14,482 bases of DNA, taken from DATAYA01 sp036272815. Its GTDB lineage: Bacteria > Pseudomonadota > Alphaproteobacteria > Acetobacterales > Acetobacteraceae. Position numbers and translations under genes: made by a program. Numbering within the stretch: the stretch's first letter is position 1; the number at the start of each line of letters is the position of its first letter. Location of the stretch: assembly GCA_036272815.1 (NCBI GenBank), contig DATAYA010000108.1, positions 1 to 14,482 on the forward strand, read 5' to 3'. This document shows, piece by piece, positions 14,098-14,482 of this stretch. Below the pieces are notes generated by a model that ran no database searches, was not told where the DNA came from, and was given only the letters and a program-made list of their open reading frames with translations.

Positions 14098-14482
14098 CTA
14101 TCGGCGCCGCTGCGCGCGCGGCGACGGCACGAGGGTCATCGGTTCGGCGTCCTGACCGGGGGCGAGCAGCCCGCGCAGCGCCAGCACCGGCCCCACGACC
14201 AGCAGCGCCGGGGCGCCGTCCGGGACGCTCGCGGCGGTCGTCGCGGCCTCCGCAAGCGTCGCCATCCGCACCTGCTGGCGCGGCGTCGTGGCCTCGGAGA
14301 CGAAGGCGATCGCCTCGTCCGGCGCCCGGCCGGCTTCGACCAGGCGGGCGGCGATCACGCCGGCCTGGCCGAGCGGCATGTAGAAAACCAGCACGTCGGC
14401 GCGCAGGTCGAAATCGGGCGGCAGGCTGCCGTCCGCGCCGTGGCCGGTTGCGAACGCGACGCTGCGCGCCAGCGTCCGGTGC
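14098..14482 (-). CDS. cobA: Uroporphyrinogen-III C-methyltransferase (siroheme/cobalamin branch), C-terminal part
   Basis: Methylates uroporphyrinogen III with S-adenosylmethionine to precorrin-2, the precursor of the siroheme used by CysI. Only the last 127 codons are inside the window; the gene starts beyond base 14482. Seen are HRTLARSVAFATGHG at the window edge, ADVLVFYMPLGQAGVIAARL, the EAIAFVSEATTPRQQ segment and VVGPVLALRGLL. These match the C-terminal half of the SUMT/CobA and CysG methylase domain (compare VTGH, VVYMGL and VGRVVALR in relatives). The GTG at 14392-14394 is internal and not the start. The C-terminus is a short basic tail with four arginines near the end. Whether it is a stand-alone methylase or the end of a fused CysG cannot be told here. 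It is the upstream member of the cobA-cysJ-cysI operon. Confidence 0.88.
   Translation of the reverse strand, partial: HRTLARSVAFATGHGADGSLPPDFDLRADVLVFYMPLGQAGVIAARLVEAGRAPDEAIAFVSEATTPRQQVRMATLAEAATTAASVPDGAPALLVVGPVLALRGLLAPGQDAEPMTLVPSPRAQRRR

Overview
This is a high-GC window (coding regions mostly around 65-80% G+C in the lines counted by hand). The proteins look alphaproteobacterial. Rho carries the alphaproteobacterial-style N-terminus and an APPRTGKT P-loop. The stem-loop cluster after the chromate transporter resembles, from memory, intergenic elements of Acetobacteraceae, so a Rhodospirillales/Acetobacteraceae origin is a tentative guess. No tRNA, rRNA, CRISPR array or transposase was seen.

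Layout: (1) 1-3136, plus strand: livH (5' end outside the window), livM, livG and livF, a branched-chain amino acid type ABC transporter whose genes overlap by 4 bp at each junction. (2) 3137-3469: an intergenic region with a short tandem repeat at the livF stop, two GC-rich hairpins, a good sigma-70-like promoter and a C-rich, G-poor leader for rho. (3) 3470-6225: rho, followed 8 bp later by a family III CoA-transferase with an unusual domain order. (4) 6305-8095: an S9 (prolyl oligopeptidase family) peptidase gene interrupted by one in-frame TAG at 7046-7048. (5) 8116-8940, minus strand: a GH16-like glycoside hydrolase with clearly lower GC and relaxed codon use, converging on the peptidase gene around a shared hairpin. 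(6) 9306-10535: a full-length two-domain chromate transporter, chrA. (7) 10548-10619: three perfect hairpins between the convergent chrA and cysI. (8) 10627-14482, minus strand: cobA (partial), cysJ and cysI, a sulfite reductase operon that also makes the siroheme precursor.

Three functional units are clear: amino acid import (liv), transcription termination (rho) and assimilatory sulfite reduction (cobA-cysJ-cysI). In the last unit, CobA makes precorrin-2 for siroheme, CysJ passes NADPH electrons through FAD and FMN, and CysI reduces sulfite to sulfide on its siroheme/4Fe-4S centre. The CoA-transferase, peptidase, GH16-like enzyme and chromate transporter look like unrelated accessory genes.

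I found no convincing new multi-gene system. The observations most worth checking are the interrupted peptidase, the compositionally foreign GH16-like gene, GTGAC-based repeats starting exactly at three stop codons, the possible autoregulatory rho leader, and the apparently permuted CoA-transferase.
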